DNA of 64,000 nt, taken from contig CM035310.1 in NCBI GenBank assembly GCA_002900995.3, positions 2,937,394 through 3,001,393 of the forward strand, written 5' to 3'. The DNA is from Ganoderma boninense (taxonomy: Eukaryota; Basidiomycota; Agaricomycetes; Polyporales; Polyporaceae). The notes below the pieces were generated by a model. That model made no database searches, was not told where the DNA came from, and saw only the letters and a program-made list of their open reading frames with translations. Made by a program: the position numbers and the translations under genes. The stretch's first letter is position 1, and each line of letters opens with the position of its first letter. Below are positions 1 through 11,965 of this stretch, piece after piece.

Positions 1-1582
1 GGGATTGAATGGGAATGGGATCGGAGGTGGAGGAAGGGGTGCCGTAGTTTGTCGTGGTAAGCAGTGTTGGGAAGCGTGGCTGAAGGACAACGGGGTTCGA
101 CTCGGGGAGTCTGGCGCGGGAGGAATAGTTCGGGGGCACGCCAGGACGCGGGATGAGTATATACCATGCTTCGCGGGAGGACGCGACGGACGAATGAAGA
201 GATGGCGGGCATGCTCCTTCGCTTGTGCTGACATTCTCCCCCTCCAATTCGCCACCGTTAGCGACACGTGCAGCGCGTTGCTGCTCGCGGTGGATGGCCG
301 TGCTTCCGCCGAAGTTGCATGGCTTCCGAAAGCACGGTAGACTCGTTCCCAAGTGCTGTCATACGCCTAGTTTGTGGGTCCCCCCGACTTCTCGAGAGCC
401 GAGAACCATGAAGCGCCGTCGGGGTATGGTAAGCCACGACAAGACCAAGGGCTGTTAGGACGCCTCGTTGTGCCCTAGCGTTATCTTCGAAGGGAAGATA
501 ATCCCCGATAATCCCTTCTGGTGGCAGGTGAGGGGGAGGCTAGAAAGTTCGGCGTGCTTCAGAAATGGGAGGTACCATGACTGGGACGATGAAGACACCT
601 ACGGCCAACTGCAAGCCGGCCGTGCAAGTGTGGAACGTCAATACGCCCATCAAAGGGCGTGTACGACAGTAGATAGCGATCGAGAGCGCCTTCGTCTCCT
701 GCACTGATGGAAGATCTTCAGCCACGGAATGCCGGTTAGTATGCAAAAGTGATGTTCTTCCGGCGACTTAACGTAATGAATTATTGCCGGGTATGGCAGT
801 CTTGGACGAGTGCCTGGTTCGGTTACTGGTTGTCGAGTATGTGACAAATCACTGACGAATAGGAAGACTTGAGCGCTATGACCTTTGGAAGACACTGACG
901 AACTCGACTCACGATGTGGATAGGTCAGCTCTGCGAAGTGGCAGTATACACCTGGCATGTAACGTCATAGTCCGCCGAACATATAGATGTCGTCGATCCC
1001 AGAGAGATGAAGTCCAAAGATAGTACTTGAAGCATTCGGAGCCTCGGGTGCTTACCTCCGGGCGAGCAGACCATGAGAACCCACGAGGCACAAGTCAAGG
1101 ATTAAAGGGGGAAATGTGGACCGTCGTCAGGCTAAGAGAAGGAATTGTGGATGGCTGTGAAAGACAGTTGCGCGACGCTAGAACGGTGATTCGGATATCG
1201 ACCCAGCCGCAGGAGTGGATGATCGTTGAGGGGCAGGGCACGCAGGACAAAGGACTAGACGAATGAGGCCAGCATATTCTGATGTGCGCGAAAATTCATA
1301 AATTTCGAATTGCGCTGCTAGTTGAGGATCGATAGACGAATCCAGGACGGACACCTACGGACACCCGCGCGGCCATTCGGTGCTCGGGGTGGTGAACAAT
1401 CCTCTGAACGGAGCCAACGCTGACGTCAAGACACGATTCAACATCTCTTAGTGAATGTGTGCCAATCGAAAACGGTCCCTGATGTAAAGGAGCGGCCCTA
1501 GCACCTCGACTGTGAGTGAATAAGGATGCTGATGCGATGGTTCTAGGATTTGCGCTCACCATATCCGCTTCGCGCATACGCC
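1..1582. other. No gene recognised
   Basis: Both strands hold only short overlapping open frames with no recognisable domain and no chain of exons that could be joined through plausible splice sites. The stretch ends at the stop codon of the hydrolase-like gene on the minus strand, so its right edge probably includes that gene's 3' untranslated region. I see no repeat or RNA gene here. Confidence 0.5.
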
Positions 1583-2543
1583 TTACGCAACTGTCATCCC
1601 GCTCATGACCTCATATAGCCCTTCCATCGGCCGACGGCCAAGGTGCTCACTCCAGAAGCGCATAATCGGCTCAAACTCCTCCTTCGATCGCGGCATCCCT
1701 TCCCCCTTCATCTTGACCTCTTCAACCTTGACGAAGCCCTTCCTGAGTGCCGTCATAGCGTCCCGCGGTAGCGCGGACTCCGCTGGCGGTGGCCGATGGA
1801 AGATCAAGAAGGGGGTGGGACACCGTTCGCGCAGCGTGGGGTATGAGAGAAGGGGTCCACAGACGCTCACGATGGACCCAAGTGTATGCGAGGTCAGCAC
1901 GCTTGGACCGAGATCGCGGGCAGAACCAGAAGACGGTAGTGAGTTCTGATGCTGCGATAGAGCCGTCCGCCAGTGCTTGAGCGCAAATTCGGCGGCCACG
2001 CTGCCGCCTTGAGCGAAGCCGAAGAGATGGATTCGGTGCGGGGGCCATGCGCAGTCCTTCGTGAGATGCTCGATGACTTTGGACAGCAGCTCCAGTGCGG
2101 GGGTCGGGTTGGGACGATCGATGAGCTCGCCTAGGGGATCGAAGGACGTGTACCACTGGAAGGCTTGCTCGTACAAGAACGGGATCCTGGGGGCGCATTT
2201 ACTCCTAAGCTTCAGAATTCTGAAGGGGAAAGGGAACACATACTGTTCTGGTGCTCGCAATGCAAGTGTAGCGGTCTGGGGCAGGTGCAGCTGCCGTCCC
2301 AGCTTACCAAACGGAATCTGCGTGTCGCCTGCCAGGTACACGATCAGCCAGTTCGCCAGCGGGGATGGGTCGCGCATGAGACTCACCTAGACCATGGAGC
2401 AGAATGAGCAAATTCTCATCCGTGCCGTCGTCACTGGGGTGGTAGACGAAGGGTACTGGAATAGCTGAAGCCTTGGGAGCGGATTTTGTCTTCGGCGTCG
2501 TATGAGACGACGCGCGCACGGCGATGTCCTTCTCTGCAGACAT
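1583..2543 (-). CDS. Acyl-protein thioesterase/carboxylesterase-fold protein, probable pseudoenzyme
   Basis: Three exons on the minus strand (2543-2387, 2328-2244, 2186-1583) join in frame to about 281 residues; introns are 58 and 57 bp. The 57-bp intron is a multiple of three and could be retained, adding 19 residues. The start at 2543 (MSAEKDIAV) is preferred; an in-frame ATG 114 bases upstream also exists. The fold is that of the phospholipase/carboxylesterase (APT1-like) alpha/beta hydrolases: LLILLHGLGDT near residue 45, LRAPEQ, FQWYTSFDPLG, and the nucleophile-elbow region HLFGFAQGG. The usual serine of GFSQG is alanine here. The family's catalytic Asp (HGxxD) and His (GMxHS) are also absent (FHRPPPAESALP; GEGMPRSKEE). 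This suggests a non-hydrolytic relative, although a Ser follows directly in GGS. It is divergently arranged with the phosphatase gene 275 bp away. Confidence 0.85.
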
Positions 2544-2818
2544 GTCGTTCAGACAACAAGAATAAGGCAAGCAGTTAAGCGGTATCCATCGTAGAGCGGA
2601 AGAGAGGGTGAACCGCGCCGAAGGTTCTAGTCGTGGTCGCCGATGAGGACATGACATCGCGTCGGGCGCCAGCGCTGCCGCGGACAGTGGCGACCCTGAC
2701 TTTCGCCTCTTCCACCACCATCGGCTACTCGCTGCTTATTCTCCTCACATTATCCTTCTGACTGCCCTGATAGCTCTTACTCTACATCTCCTGGGCCAGA
2801 TTACCCCCAACACGCGCG
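2544..2818. promoter_or_regulatory. Shared divergent promoter region
   Basis: A 275-bp interval separates the start codons of the hydrolase-like gene (minus) and the phosphatase gene (plus), so both promoters and both 5' untranslated regions must fit within or overlap it. The segment contains a pyrimidine-rich stretch (around 2700-2790) just upstream of the phosphatase ATG, common in fungal transcription start regions. No specific operator can be named from sequence alone. Confidence 0.4.
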
Positions 2819-4130
2819 ATGGCTACCTTCGACCCCGACAAATGGCTTTCAATGTTAATGGAATGCCAACACCTCCCGGAGGCCGACATGAAGGTTCTGT
2901 GCGAACGAGTGCGTTCAACACTACTAGAGGAGTCCAACATCCAGCCCGTATCAAGTCCGGTCACAATATGCGGCGACATCCACGGGCAATTCTGGGATCT
3001 GCTCGAGTTGCTGAGGAAGGGCGGGATGGTGCCGGAGACGAGCTACATCTTCATGGCACGTATGTACCCCTCCGTATCACTCGAGAAGGCTGCTCAGACA
3101 AGTTTCAGGGGGACTTCGTTGACCGCGGCCACTACAGTCTCGAAACCGTCTCGCTACTTTTGGTGCTGAAAGCGAAGTCAGCGTTCCTCGCCCTCAATGG
3201 AGCTGTGATTGAGACCGCTCGTCAGATATCCAGACAAGGTCACTCTCCTGAGAGGGAACCATGAGAGTAGACAGATTACCCAGGTCTATGGCTTCTATGG
3301 TGCGTACTGCCAGTGGCATTGAGCCCAATATATATGCCTCAACGGTTTGGGCAGACGAATGTCAGCAGAAGTACGGCTCAGCGCAGGTATGGAAGGCATG
3401 CTGTAGTGTGTTTGATTATCTGAACTTGGCGGCGGTACGTACGTCCTCTGATTACCTGACATTCCACTAACATCCATTTCCCCGTCTCAGATCATTGACG
3501 GCGAGACGCTATGTGTGCATGGCGGTCTCTCCCCTGATATCCGGACATTAGACCAGATTCGTGTGTTGTCGAGAGCTCAGGAGATCCCCCATGAAGGCGC
3601 ATTTTGCGGTACGTGTTTCTTGGTCCGAGGTCACAACGTTCCTTGATGTCCGCGCAACCAGACCTGATGTGGTCCGACCCGGATGATATCGAGAATTGGG
3701 CCGTCAGTCCTCGAGGAGCAGGTTGGTTGTTTGGAGGTAGCGTTACACGCGAGGTGCGTCACCCGTTTGGCACGCTGATCGTTCATTGCGAGACTGATAC
3801 AAACGTGTCATAAGTTCAACCATGTCAACTCTCTACGGCTTATCGCAAGAGCACATCAGCTAGTCCAGGAAGGCTACAAGTACATGTTCGACGAGCAGCT
3901 CGTCACCGTTTGGTCCGCGCCAAATTATTGTTATCGGTGTGGAAATATGGCCTCGATTTTGACGATCCGCGACGACGGCGAACGGTCATTTACCGTTTAT
4001 GATGCTGCACCGGAGAACGAGAGGGACAAGGGTATGCAGAAGTCAAGGAAGATAGTAAGTCCGTCATCCATCTCCGGATCGCGAGGCTGACTTGTTTTGA
4101 CTATAGGGGAATATGCCATATTTCGTGTAG
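2819..4130 (+). CDS. PP2A-family serine/threonine phosphatase catalytic subunit (Sit4/PP6/Ppg1-like)
   Basis: Eight exons (2819-3055, 3109-3176, 3226-3299, 3355-3434, 3491-3608, 3662-3753, 3815-4054, 4107-4130) give 310 residues, the usual length of PP2A-type catalytic subunits. All metal-binding and catalytic motifs are intact: [11 protein letters not shown] (GDxHG), [13 protein letters not shown] (GDxxDRG), [18 protein letters not shown] (GNHE), [18 protein letters not shown] and the [10 protein letters not shown] / [12 protein letters not shown] signatures. Wording such as [17 protein letters not shown] is closest to Sit4/PP6, while the tail with APENERDKG recalls Ppg1, so the subfamily is left open. 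The first intron (3056-3108) starts with GC rather than GT; ATG|GGG across it restores FMGDFVDRG. The protein ends PYFV, not the YFL whose terminal Leu is methylated in PP2A relatives. Ends 250 bp from the convergent amine oxidase stop. Confidence 0.93.
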
Positions 4131-4381
4131 ACATAACTTATTATCAATTAATTGTACACCAGGCTGCATCGTGGATCGCCGCTATCCCAGATCTGCTCGA
4201 GAACTCGTTGGAAACGCGTCAGCTGCTAACGACCGAGCACGATATTGTGCTACTATACAGGTGAATCGTCGAGAAGGGTTTTGTGGACCCTCGCTACTGA
4301 TACATCGGTGCACAGTCGAATCATCAAGAAACAAGAAACAGGCTGCTGGTCCCGGGCGATCTCATGGCATCCGATAATCAT

Positions 4382-6470
4382 TTACTCAACGTCGTATGGA
4401 AGCGCGTTCCGGACGCGCTCCAGATGCCCAAGTTGATCGCATTCCCCATCCTGAATGCAATCCGCCAGCGTCATCGCAATGTCTTGGCCTTCCGTGTAAG
4501 CACCATGCAAATACCCTATGTCCCCAGTTCAATTCAGTTCATTGATCGTCTTCTGGAACAGGCTGACAGACGGCTTACCGAACCACTTCTTGCTCGTTGC
4601 CTCTCCAGCAAACCACAGCCTCTTGTCGACGTTGGCTCGCAGGTTGCCCTGGTGTTCGCTCAGGAAGTTCGCCGGCCAGTTCGAGTACGACCCCCGGAAC
4701 AGCGGGTCGCTGTGCCAGCGCTGGAAGTAGAAATCGAGAGGCTCGGGGATTGTCGCGTGTGGGAACATGGATCTCAGGACGGACAGGATCTCGACTTGCA
4801 CGGCCGCATCGGTCATGGATTCGATGCGCTGGGAGAACGTTCCCTGTCAACGTGCGGCGGAGCCACTGGGTGAGTGTTCTCCACTGGCGACTTGAGGGCC
4901 GACGTGGACTCACGGTGACAGTGGTGAACAAGATACCGCAACCAGGGAAGATTTCAGGGTGGTCCAGCGTCTGCCAAACCGGATACCGCCCTCGCTCATG
5001 GTCTGCGTACAATGCCATCTGTCGGACAGTTCACGTCAACGCGTGAAGCATTTGAGTGGAAAGAACGGCGTTAGACAGGCGCACCTCCGTGTCGAACCAG
5101 AACTTCTCGGGAAACTGCATGAAGACTTTCGTGTACGTCCCCTGTTCCATCCCATGGTCAATATCGCCCGGCTAATGGCACGGAGCAGGCCATTTGGACT
5201 GCTCACCATCGCCATGCTGTGAATTGCCTCTTGTTTCCAAGTAGGTAGTGGCGGAATGAATCTGACGTCATCGTGCTGCAGGACACCAAGGCTGAACGTG
5301 CACAGCGCGTGGTCCGCGGACACCGTGGTGCCATCCGACAGCATCACGACGACTCCTTTCTTCGACGTGAAGATCGCCGAGACGGTGGCGTTCAGGCGGA
5401 CTTGGCCCGCGGACAGAAACTCGTCGGCCTCTTCCTGAATCAACGCCTTGAAACCACGCTGGTCGATGGAGAGGAGATTCTCGGGCGAGAACGTCTTGAA
5501 GGTATGGTTGTGCGACTGTCACCAATGTCCCCCGTGTCAGCACGAACGTGAAGCACAAAACGCTAACCTCTACCGGAAAGACTTCACTGCGGGTTCACAA
5601 GGGCCATGCACACCGCTCGGCGAGTCCTCGCCAGTCGAAGCTGCGGGGAAGAACGTTAATGCACCCAGGATGAAGCAAGCCACGATGTTTCCTCTGGCGT
5701 CGCGCCGAACTCCCAGTCGAACTGGTAGTACTCCGACGCCATCTCGTATCGCGAGGAGGGGCGCGAACCGGAGAGCGCGTAGCCACTCCGTGCGCTCATG
5801 TCGACCAGCTGGTTCGGAACGCGTGCGCCTGTACATCCGCACCATGTCAGGTGAGCATAATCATTGCTCTCTCCACATGTCGCTAGGCGGAGAGCTCACC
5901 AGCTGTGGCAGTCAGGCTCCGGAAGTTCTCGATGGACTGGCGGAACACGCGCTGGAAGTCGACCGCCCCCGAGTCGTCGTACGTCTCTGCCGTCCAGCGC
6001 AATCAGCAAGTAAGTACGAGTACGCCTCTTGCTTCCGCCGTGCGGCATGCGCACTCACCGACGCTCATGAAGTTGTGGTTCGAGCGGAGAGACACGTTGT
6101 GCTTCTTGGCGAGCTCCCAGATCGGATTCGCGGGCCCGGAGCCCGTCTGCGTACCTTGCACCCAGTTCGCACCTACCTCGACCGTCCAGTCCTCCCCCGC
6201 CGCCCCGAACGTGTGGCTCATCATCCTGCCCCCGAGCTCGTGCCGGGCTTCGACGATGATGAAGTCGTCGATGCCCTGCTCGTGCAGCGTCCGCGCGGCC
6301 GTCACCCCCGCGACTCCCCCGCCGAGAATGAGGACCTTCGTGTCTCTCCGCTCATCGGATAGCACGGCCTGCACGTCATGGAAGATCGGGAAGGCTGTGG
6401 TAAGGATAGAGTGGCGAAGTGCTAGCGAGAGGAGGAGTAGGGTGCGTAGGGTGCGTGTCACAGCAAGCAT
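4382..6470 (-). CDS. Secreted FAD-dependent amine (polyamine) oxidase
   Basis: Eight exons on the minus strand (6470-6059, 5986-5900, 5828-5665, 5515-5207, 5141-5085, 5018-4914, 4843-4579, 4515-4382) close in frame to about 510 residues. A hydrophobic N-terminus (TLRTLLLLSLALRH followed by a polar cleavage-like region) predicts secretion. The dinucleotide-binding motif VLILGGGVAGVTAARTL starts near residue 45, followed by EARHELGGRM, the flavin-contact motif VEVGANWVQG, the central SIDQRGFKALI and TFSLGVLQHDDVRF segments, and the C-terminal FAD motif LWFAGEATS then GYLHGAYTEGQD. These are typical of fungal flavin monoamine/polyamine oxidases, which deaminate amines and release hydrogen peroxide. 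The third intron (5516-5664, 149 bp) is longer than the others and is the least certain boundary. Convergent with the phosphatase gene. Confidence 0.9.
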
Positions 6471-8284
6471 TGTGGAGTGCCGGTGCTTGCTCGTAGCTCA
6501 CGCCCGTGCCTGCAGAAAAGGAGCCGTGCTTATATGCGGTCGCTCTCCTCACCCGCGGTCGCAGCAAGCTTCGTCCCCAGCGACTGTGAGATATGGAAAT
6601 GCACTTATCGCAGACAGACAGGATCAGACGGAGATAGCCTGAGCCACCGGGGAGGATGCGGCGTCGAAGTTAAGGGTTCGATAATGGCCGTGCGGTGGTA
6701 GCGCTACTTATCATGAAGACGACCACATGAGCCCCGGTGCCGCACGTCGCTCGCGCCTGGCAATGGCAGCGGCAAGTAGGCGGTGGGAGAGGGCGGGGGT
6801 TGCGCCTGTGGTGCGTAACGTAGGCTCCGTGCTGCGCCTTCATACGGTAAGCTCCGACCAACGTCATCGAAAGCTCAAGTTGAAGGCTGAAACTTCGTAA
6901 CTACAGGTCTGTGTCTTGGCAGTTCGCTGGAGAGCCGTGTGCATCAGCGTCACGGTTCACACGTCGCTGTAGACTTGGATACAATTGGTGTTAGCTTCTC
7001 AGATCTCATCCCCGGCGGGTCCCAGGAGAGCCCGCGCGATAGCACTCATCCTCTCCGCGACGAGGGGAGCGTAATCGCAGTGCTCATGAACCTTGACAGC
7101 TTGACCTCCCACGGGACTAGCCTGACCAGCAGTCAGAAGGATTTGCCAGGGGAGGCAGAGATAAGGAGGTCGGTCGTTCGGACCTCGTTGGTAAGCTCAA
7201 AATGTATCATTCATTCCCAGGGCGTTTGAGCTGCTCTTAGACGGCGGAGAGGACGTTGGCATGGTCGGAACACACGCGGCAAACGCATGGCCACGGTTCG
7301 GGGTGGGCGGAGTAGGTATGTAACGATGGACCTGGGTTTGGAATTGTGAGCGGGGGGTGGAGAAGTTCGGGGGTGCCTGCGGTTCTCGTACGAGCTCCAA
7401 GAGAGGCAGTAAGTTATTCTGCGCGACAACCCTTGGGCCTAGACGGTGACTCATGAACTAAACTATTGTCAGATCCTTACGGAACTTCATCATTCCAGTG
7501 GTGTGTTCTGCTCCTCGAAACCGCTCTACTTCGCGCTGGGGACCACTCGGCCTGAACACCTTGTGCTCCACGAGCACTGATCGCCGTTGTCCGAACGCGC
7601 GCCCCACCAGTCCCCCTCGAACCTCTGCACTTCCCTCATCTCTGTTCCTTCTGTTATTTTGTCCTCAAACCCCGTCCGAGAAACGTTCCCGAGCTTATGG
7701 TTATGCGCCAACTCGCAACGTAGGTAGCCGAGCACGTGCATACGCGTCTTGCTAGCGGCTCTGCATTCTCCTCCCAATCGTCTTTCGCGCTCGAGTAATG
7801 TGTTCCACGAAGTGCGTTGTAGGCCGTCCGAACCCTATGATAAAGAATAAACTTAAGCTAAGACTTGTGACTGACTTGTGCCGCTGTCCACAAGTTCAAT
7901 ACAACAGAACAATTGGTCTTGGTCTTATCTTGCCGAAATGGTTGAACCGTGCGGCGCGGTCCATGGGAGAACCACGCTCTCTTCCTGCCCACCATGATCA
8001 TGGCCAGTTCTCATATTCCTCCCTGTTTGCGGCACTACTCCCAGCGAGCTCGCGAGCATTACTGGCCGGACTACGGCGCTATGGAATTTTAATGCGCCTG
8101 ATGCGTCGGCACCGGTCTGGCAGGGTGCCGTTACGCTGTCGAAACAAGCTCCCAGTGCGTTTCTTCGGGTCCAAGCACTGTTTTCGCGTAGGCTCCCAGC
8201 TCGACTTGCACACTCTCCCCCATTCGCCTTCGGAGTCTCGAATTACCGCACGCTGACCTCTGCCGACCGGACGGTGGTGCAAAC
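6471..8284. other. Intergenic, no gene recognised
   Basis: About 1.8 kb between the amine oxidase start and the aminotransferase start, so it holds the upstream regions of both divergent genes. No open frame shows a known domain or convincing exon structure. Nothing repeated was noticed. Confidence 0.45.
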
Positions 8285-10310
8285 ATGGCGTCTCTGCGGT
8301 GGTCCTCGTCGCTGGCACGCGGTCTGACAGTGTCCGCTGTCTGTCGTCGTCCAAGTCCTGCCCCCATTCGCGCCCTCTCGACGACATTCATACCTCACCA
8401 AAACAAACCAGCCACGAGTACAGGCGGAAAGAAGCCCACTTTTGCGTTTGCCAGCCGTCTGAAGGACGGGCGGGCCCTTTCGTTGGACGTGTGGTCGGTC
8501 TTCAAGTGAGTCATCATCATCCTCTCTCCTACCATGGACGGAGGCTAAACTTTTGAACCTGGGCACTAGTGCGGCAAATCTGCCGCCAGATTGTATCAAC
8601 CTGGGCCAGGGATATATGAACTTCCCCCCGCCGGTGTGGGCCCGCGATGCAGCAGAGGAAGCGCTGCGCTCTGTCGAGGGCAACCACTACGCGCCGGCGA
8701 AGGGAAGGCTAAGGCTGAGGAAGGCGATCAAAGAGTTCTATGGGACGCAATTCGGGAAGGAGTTGGACCCAGAGACGGAGATCGTTGTGACCAGCGGGGC
8801 GAACGAAGGTGCGTCGTCTCTCCTCGTCATCTGCACTGTTCCCCCGTCGCCCGAATTCCCCCTGCTACCACCACCACTTCCACCCCGTCCTGCTTTCCCG
8901 GGGGGCCGTGCATTGACTTGGCGCTGTATGCTGAATGACGCGTGGTACAGGGCAATACGCTGCGTTCACGGCGTTCATCGAGCCGGGAGACGAAGTCATC
9001 ATCTTCGAGCCCTTCTTCGACCAGTACCTACCTTCCATCGCCTTCCACGGCGGGAAGTGCGTCTACGTTCCCCTCCACCCGAGCTCTGAGCCAGCTCCGA
9101 ACGTCAAGATTGGAAAGCAGTCGTGGACGATCGACTTCGATGAGCTGAGGTACGTCCAAGCTCTCCTCCTCCCGGGTCTAGGAAGTCATTCGCTGGGAGG
9201 GTGGTACTGACTCCACCGCGGCAGGCGCGCAGTAACACCGAAGACGAAGATGATCGTGGTCAACACCCCCCACAACCCCGTCGGGAAGGTGTTCACGCGC
9301 GCGGAGCTCGAGGGGATCGCGAAGATCGCAGAGGAGCACAACCTCATCGTCATGTCCGACGAAGTCGTGCGTCTCTCTGCCTCCTTCGTTGCAGAAAACT
9401 CGTTTCCCTGACATCCTTGCAGTACGAGAGCCTGGTCTTCGACGGACTGGAGCACGTCCGCATCGCGACGCTCCCGGGGATGTGGGAGCGCACCATCACA
9501 GTCGGCTCCGCAGGCAGTAAGCACCGTTCCATCCGTCCACCTCATTCATCTCCACTCCGCATCTCATCGCGAGCCCTCCCTTCCTCTTCCCTCCTCACTT
9601 GTAGAACTCTTCGCCGCGACGGGCTGGCGCGTGGGCTGGCTCGTCGGCCCGCCATCGCTGATCGGGCCCACGACGGCCGCGACGACGCGGATCGTCTTCT
9701 GCTCGAACACGCCCATGCAGGAGGCGGCCGCCGCGGGCCTCGAGCAGGCGCGCGCTCGCGGGTTCTTCGCGCAGCAGCTGGCGGAGTACGAGGAGAGGCG
9801 CGGGATCCTCGTCGACGCGTTCGAGAAGCTCGGGCTCGAGTACGCGTGGCCAGAGGGCAGCTACTTCATCCTCTTGGTGGGTCGTCGTTCAGTGTTTATG
9901 GGGGGGTACGTGGTTGCTCAGACGTTGACGGGCGCGTAGAACATCTCGAAGGTGCGCTGGCCTGAAGACTACACGTTCCCGGCGACCATCGAGGGCCGTG
10001 GGCGCGATTTCAAGTACGCAGTTTCTCTGGGTCCCGTGCCTGCTGGTACCGCTCTGACCTCTTTCGCCAGAGCTGCTTGGTTCATCGCAAACGAGATCGG
10101 GGTGTCGTCCATCCCGGTCAGCGAGGTACGTGTCCTCCAGTCTTGTGTCTATGCGCAGGATTTAAGTTCGCTTTGTCTCGTGTGCAGTTCTATTGCGAAG
10201 AGCATGTCGGGATCGGCGAAAACTACGCGCGGTTTGCATTCTGCAAGGACCTTGACACCCTCCGACGCGCAGGAGAGCGCCTCCAGCGTCTTCGCGAATA
10301 CCTCGTCTAG
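8285..10310 (+). CDS. Kynurenine aminotransferase-type PLP enzyme (Bna3-like), probably mitochondrial
   Basis: Nine exons (8285-8505, 8570-8808, 8951-9149, 9225-9366, 9423-9516, 9605-9876, 9940-10013, 10071-10125, 10188-10310) join to 472 residues. The first 45 residues are rich in Arg/Ser/Ala with almost no acids (SSLARGLTVSAVCRRPSPAP), like a mitochondrial presequence. The class I/II aminotransferase body follows: INLGQGYMNFPPP, VTSGANEGQYAAF, EPFFDQY, VVNTPHNPVGKVF (cofactor-binding Asn), VMSDEVYESLVFDG (Asp contacting pyridine nitrogen), the Schiff-base lysine in SAGKLFAATGWRVGW and YARFAFCKD (carboxylate-binding Arg). The order and motifs match kynurenine-oxoglutarate transaminase / cysteine-S-conjugate beta-lyase enzymes (yeast Bna3), which convert kynurenine to kynurenic acid. 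The 142-bp intron 2 is the longest. Substrate is inferred from family only. Confidence 0.93.
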
Positions 10311-10558
10311 AGTTCACGCAAGTCGCGCGGGCATTCGTGAAGTCGATTCCTCCGCGAGCAGCTTCACGTCGGCTGGTCTATCGCTGTCGAATGGTTCACA
10401 TTCGATGCATACAGTGTATGTACGTATGATACAGCCGAAAACTCTTGGAAATATCTTTGGCGATCCCGTCTACGCTACACGATGTTGGCTGTCTTTCTAG
10501 ATAGACGTATCCAATATTATACAGTTCCACAATTATAATGCTATACACATAGTTCGAT

Positions 10559-11965
10559 TCACTGCGATGTGGGGACAGCGGTCGCTCCGGGAGGCGAAAA
10601 GAGCAGCCCGTGCTCGTCCGTCGAGTCTCCCTCCGCGCTAACACTAGCACCGGTGCTAAGCGCGTCGAAGTCCGTCCTGCTGCTCGGCCGCACCTTGGTC
10701 ACGGTCTTCAACGCCAACTCGGGCGGGACGGCCAGCGCCCCGCGCACGTCGCGCACCACAGGCCGCGTCGGCCGGGACATTGACAGCGGGAGGTGGCCCG
10801 CGACGACGCGCGATCCGTGCGCGGTGGGGTGCGCGCGGTCACGGCTCGAGCCCACAGCATCGTTTGTGCGCGCGGCGCTGGGGCCGGAGCCGGCGGCCCA
10901 GATGGTGGAGAAGAGGACGCCGAGGATGGAGACGTAGCTGTTAACGCTGACCACATACGCGCCCTCGACGTAGTCGGGGTCGCGGAAGATGAGGACGAGC
11001 TGCGCGACGTCGAAGATGACGGGGAAGACGAAGTTGGAGAGCGCGATCCAGAAGAGCGTCCGGATGCGCGTCGCGTACGAGCCTGCGTGTGTACGTGTCG
11101 GTGAGTGTCAATGTACGATGATGTGTAGCTACTAGGAAGGGAGACGCACCACCTCCTGAGAGCGCTGCGTAGGGACCCTTCGTGGCGGGTTGCTTCTCGT
11201 TGAACCTGGCTCCCGAGTGGAGGCGCAGGAGGAAGATGGTCGACATGTAGCTGCTCAGGATGTGAGCGAAGACAGGGCGCGCCGTATGAGAGCACACACA
11301 TACACGTCGTCTACGAGCTGCAGGAACAGCTCCGACTTCGCAAACGGCGACGACCATATTGCCGCGGACTCGCTCAAGATCGTCCTCGGCGCGCCGTCAG
11401 TGGACTGGACTGTATAGAGCAGGTAGGCCGCATTCGCAGCTCGCGTTACTTTCATGACGATCGTGGGCCCGTATATGGCGAGGCGGACGGGCAGTGCGAA
11501 CTGGCGTGGGGGATGAACGGCGAGGACGCGGAGGAAGAGGACCGTCTGGACGCATATCGGGCCGACGATGTAGACGGCGGTGAGGACGGATACCAGCGCC
11601 GGATGCGGCGGCCTGAGCACCATCTCCGTGATCTGTCGCGAAGAGAAGTCCGTCAGCGAAGGCTCCCCGGCACCGAAACACGCGGAAGCCGGCTTGTAGC
11701 TGGAACTCACCACGACGTAGGCGGTGAGCGTGCCCTGGGTGAGGCCGAAGGCGATCGCACAGACATTGAGGACGAAGCTGGGGCGCCGGCGGAGGGCGGG
11801 CGTGGAGAAGACAAAGAGCACAACGGCGGTGGGGACAAGGAACGACGAGAAGACAGTTGCGATCAGCAACCCCTTCAAGCCCAGGACGAGGGCCGCGACG
11901 GGAACCACCTCCGAGTCGAGACCCCCTGGTGAGTTCTCTGGAATAGGAATGGTAATGCCGGACAT
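10559..11965 (-). CDS. 7TM-A: seven-helix (GPCR-like) membrane protein of unknown function
   Basis: Four exons on the minus strand (11965-11711, 11632-11304, 11250-11150, 11082-10559) join to 402 residues starting MSGITIPIPENS. Hydrophobic segments in order: LLIATVFSSFLVPTAVVLFV, FVLNVCAIAFGLTQGTL, ALVSVLTAVYIVGPICVQTV, LAIYGPTIVMKVTRAANAAY, the segment around SELFLQLVDDVY, LFWIALSNFVFPVIFDVAQL and VNSYVSILGVLFSTIWAAG, giving seven predicted helices with an outside N-terminus and a long Ser/Arg-rich tail. Exon phases (0, 2, 1) and exon-3 length (101 nt) match 7TM-C at 40.3 kb; 7TM-D at 47.3 kb has the same phases but an 86-nt third exon. The layout is GPCR-like, but I cannot assign it to a named receptor family. 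The tail (about 125 residues) is longer than in the paralogues. Confidence 0.82.

Noticed and set aside
10559..10960. Plus-strand 122-codon frame antisense to the 7TM-A tail
   Set aside because: Shadow of the GC-rich last exon of 7TM-A; no start context or domain.
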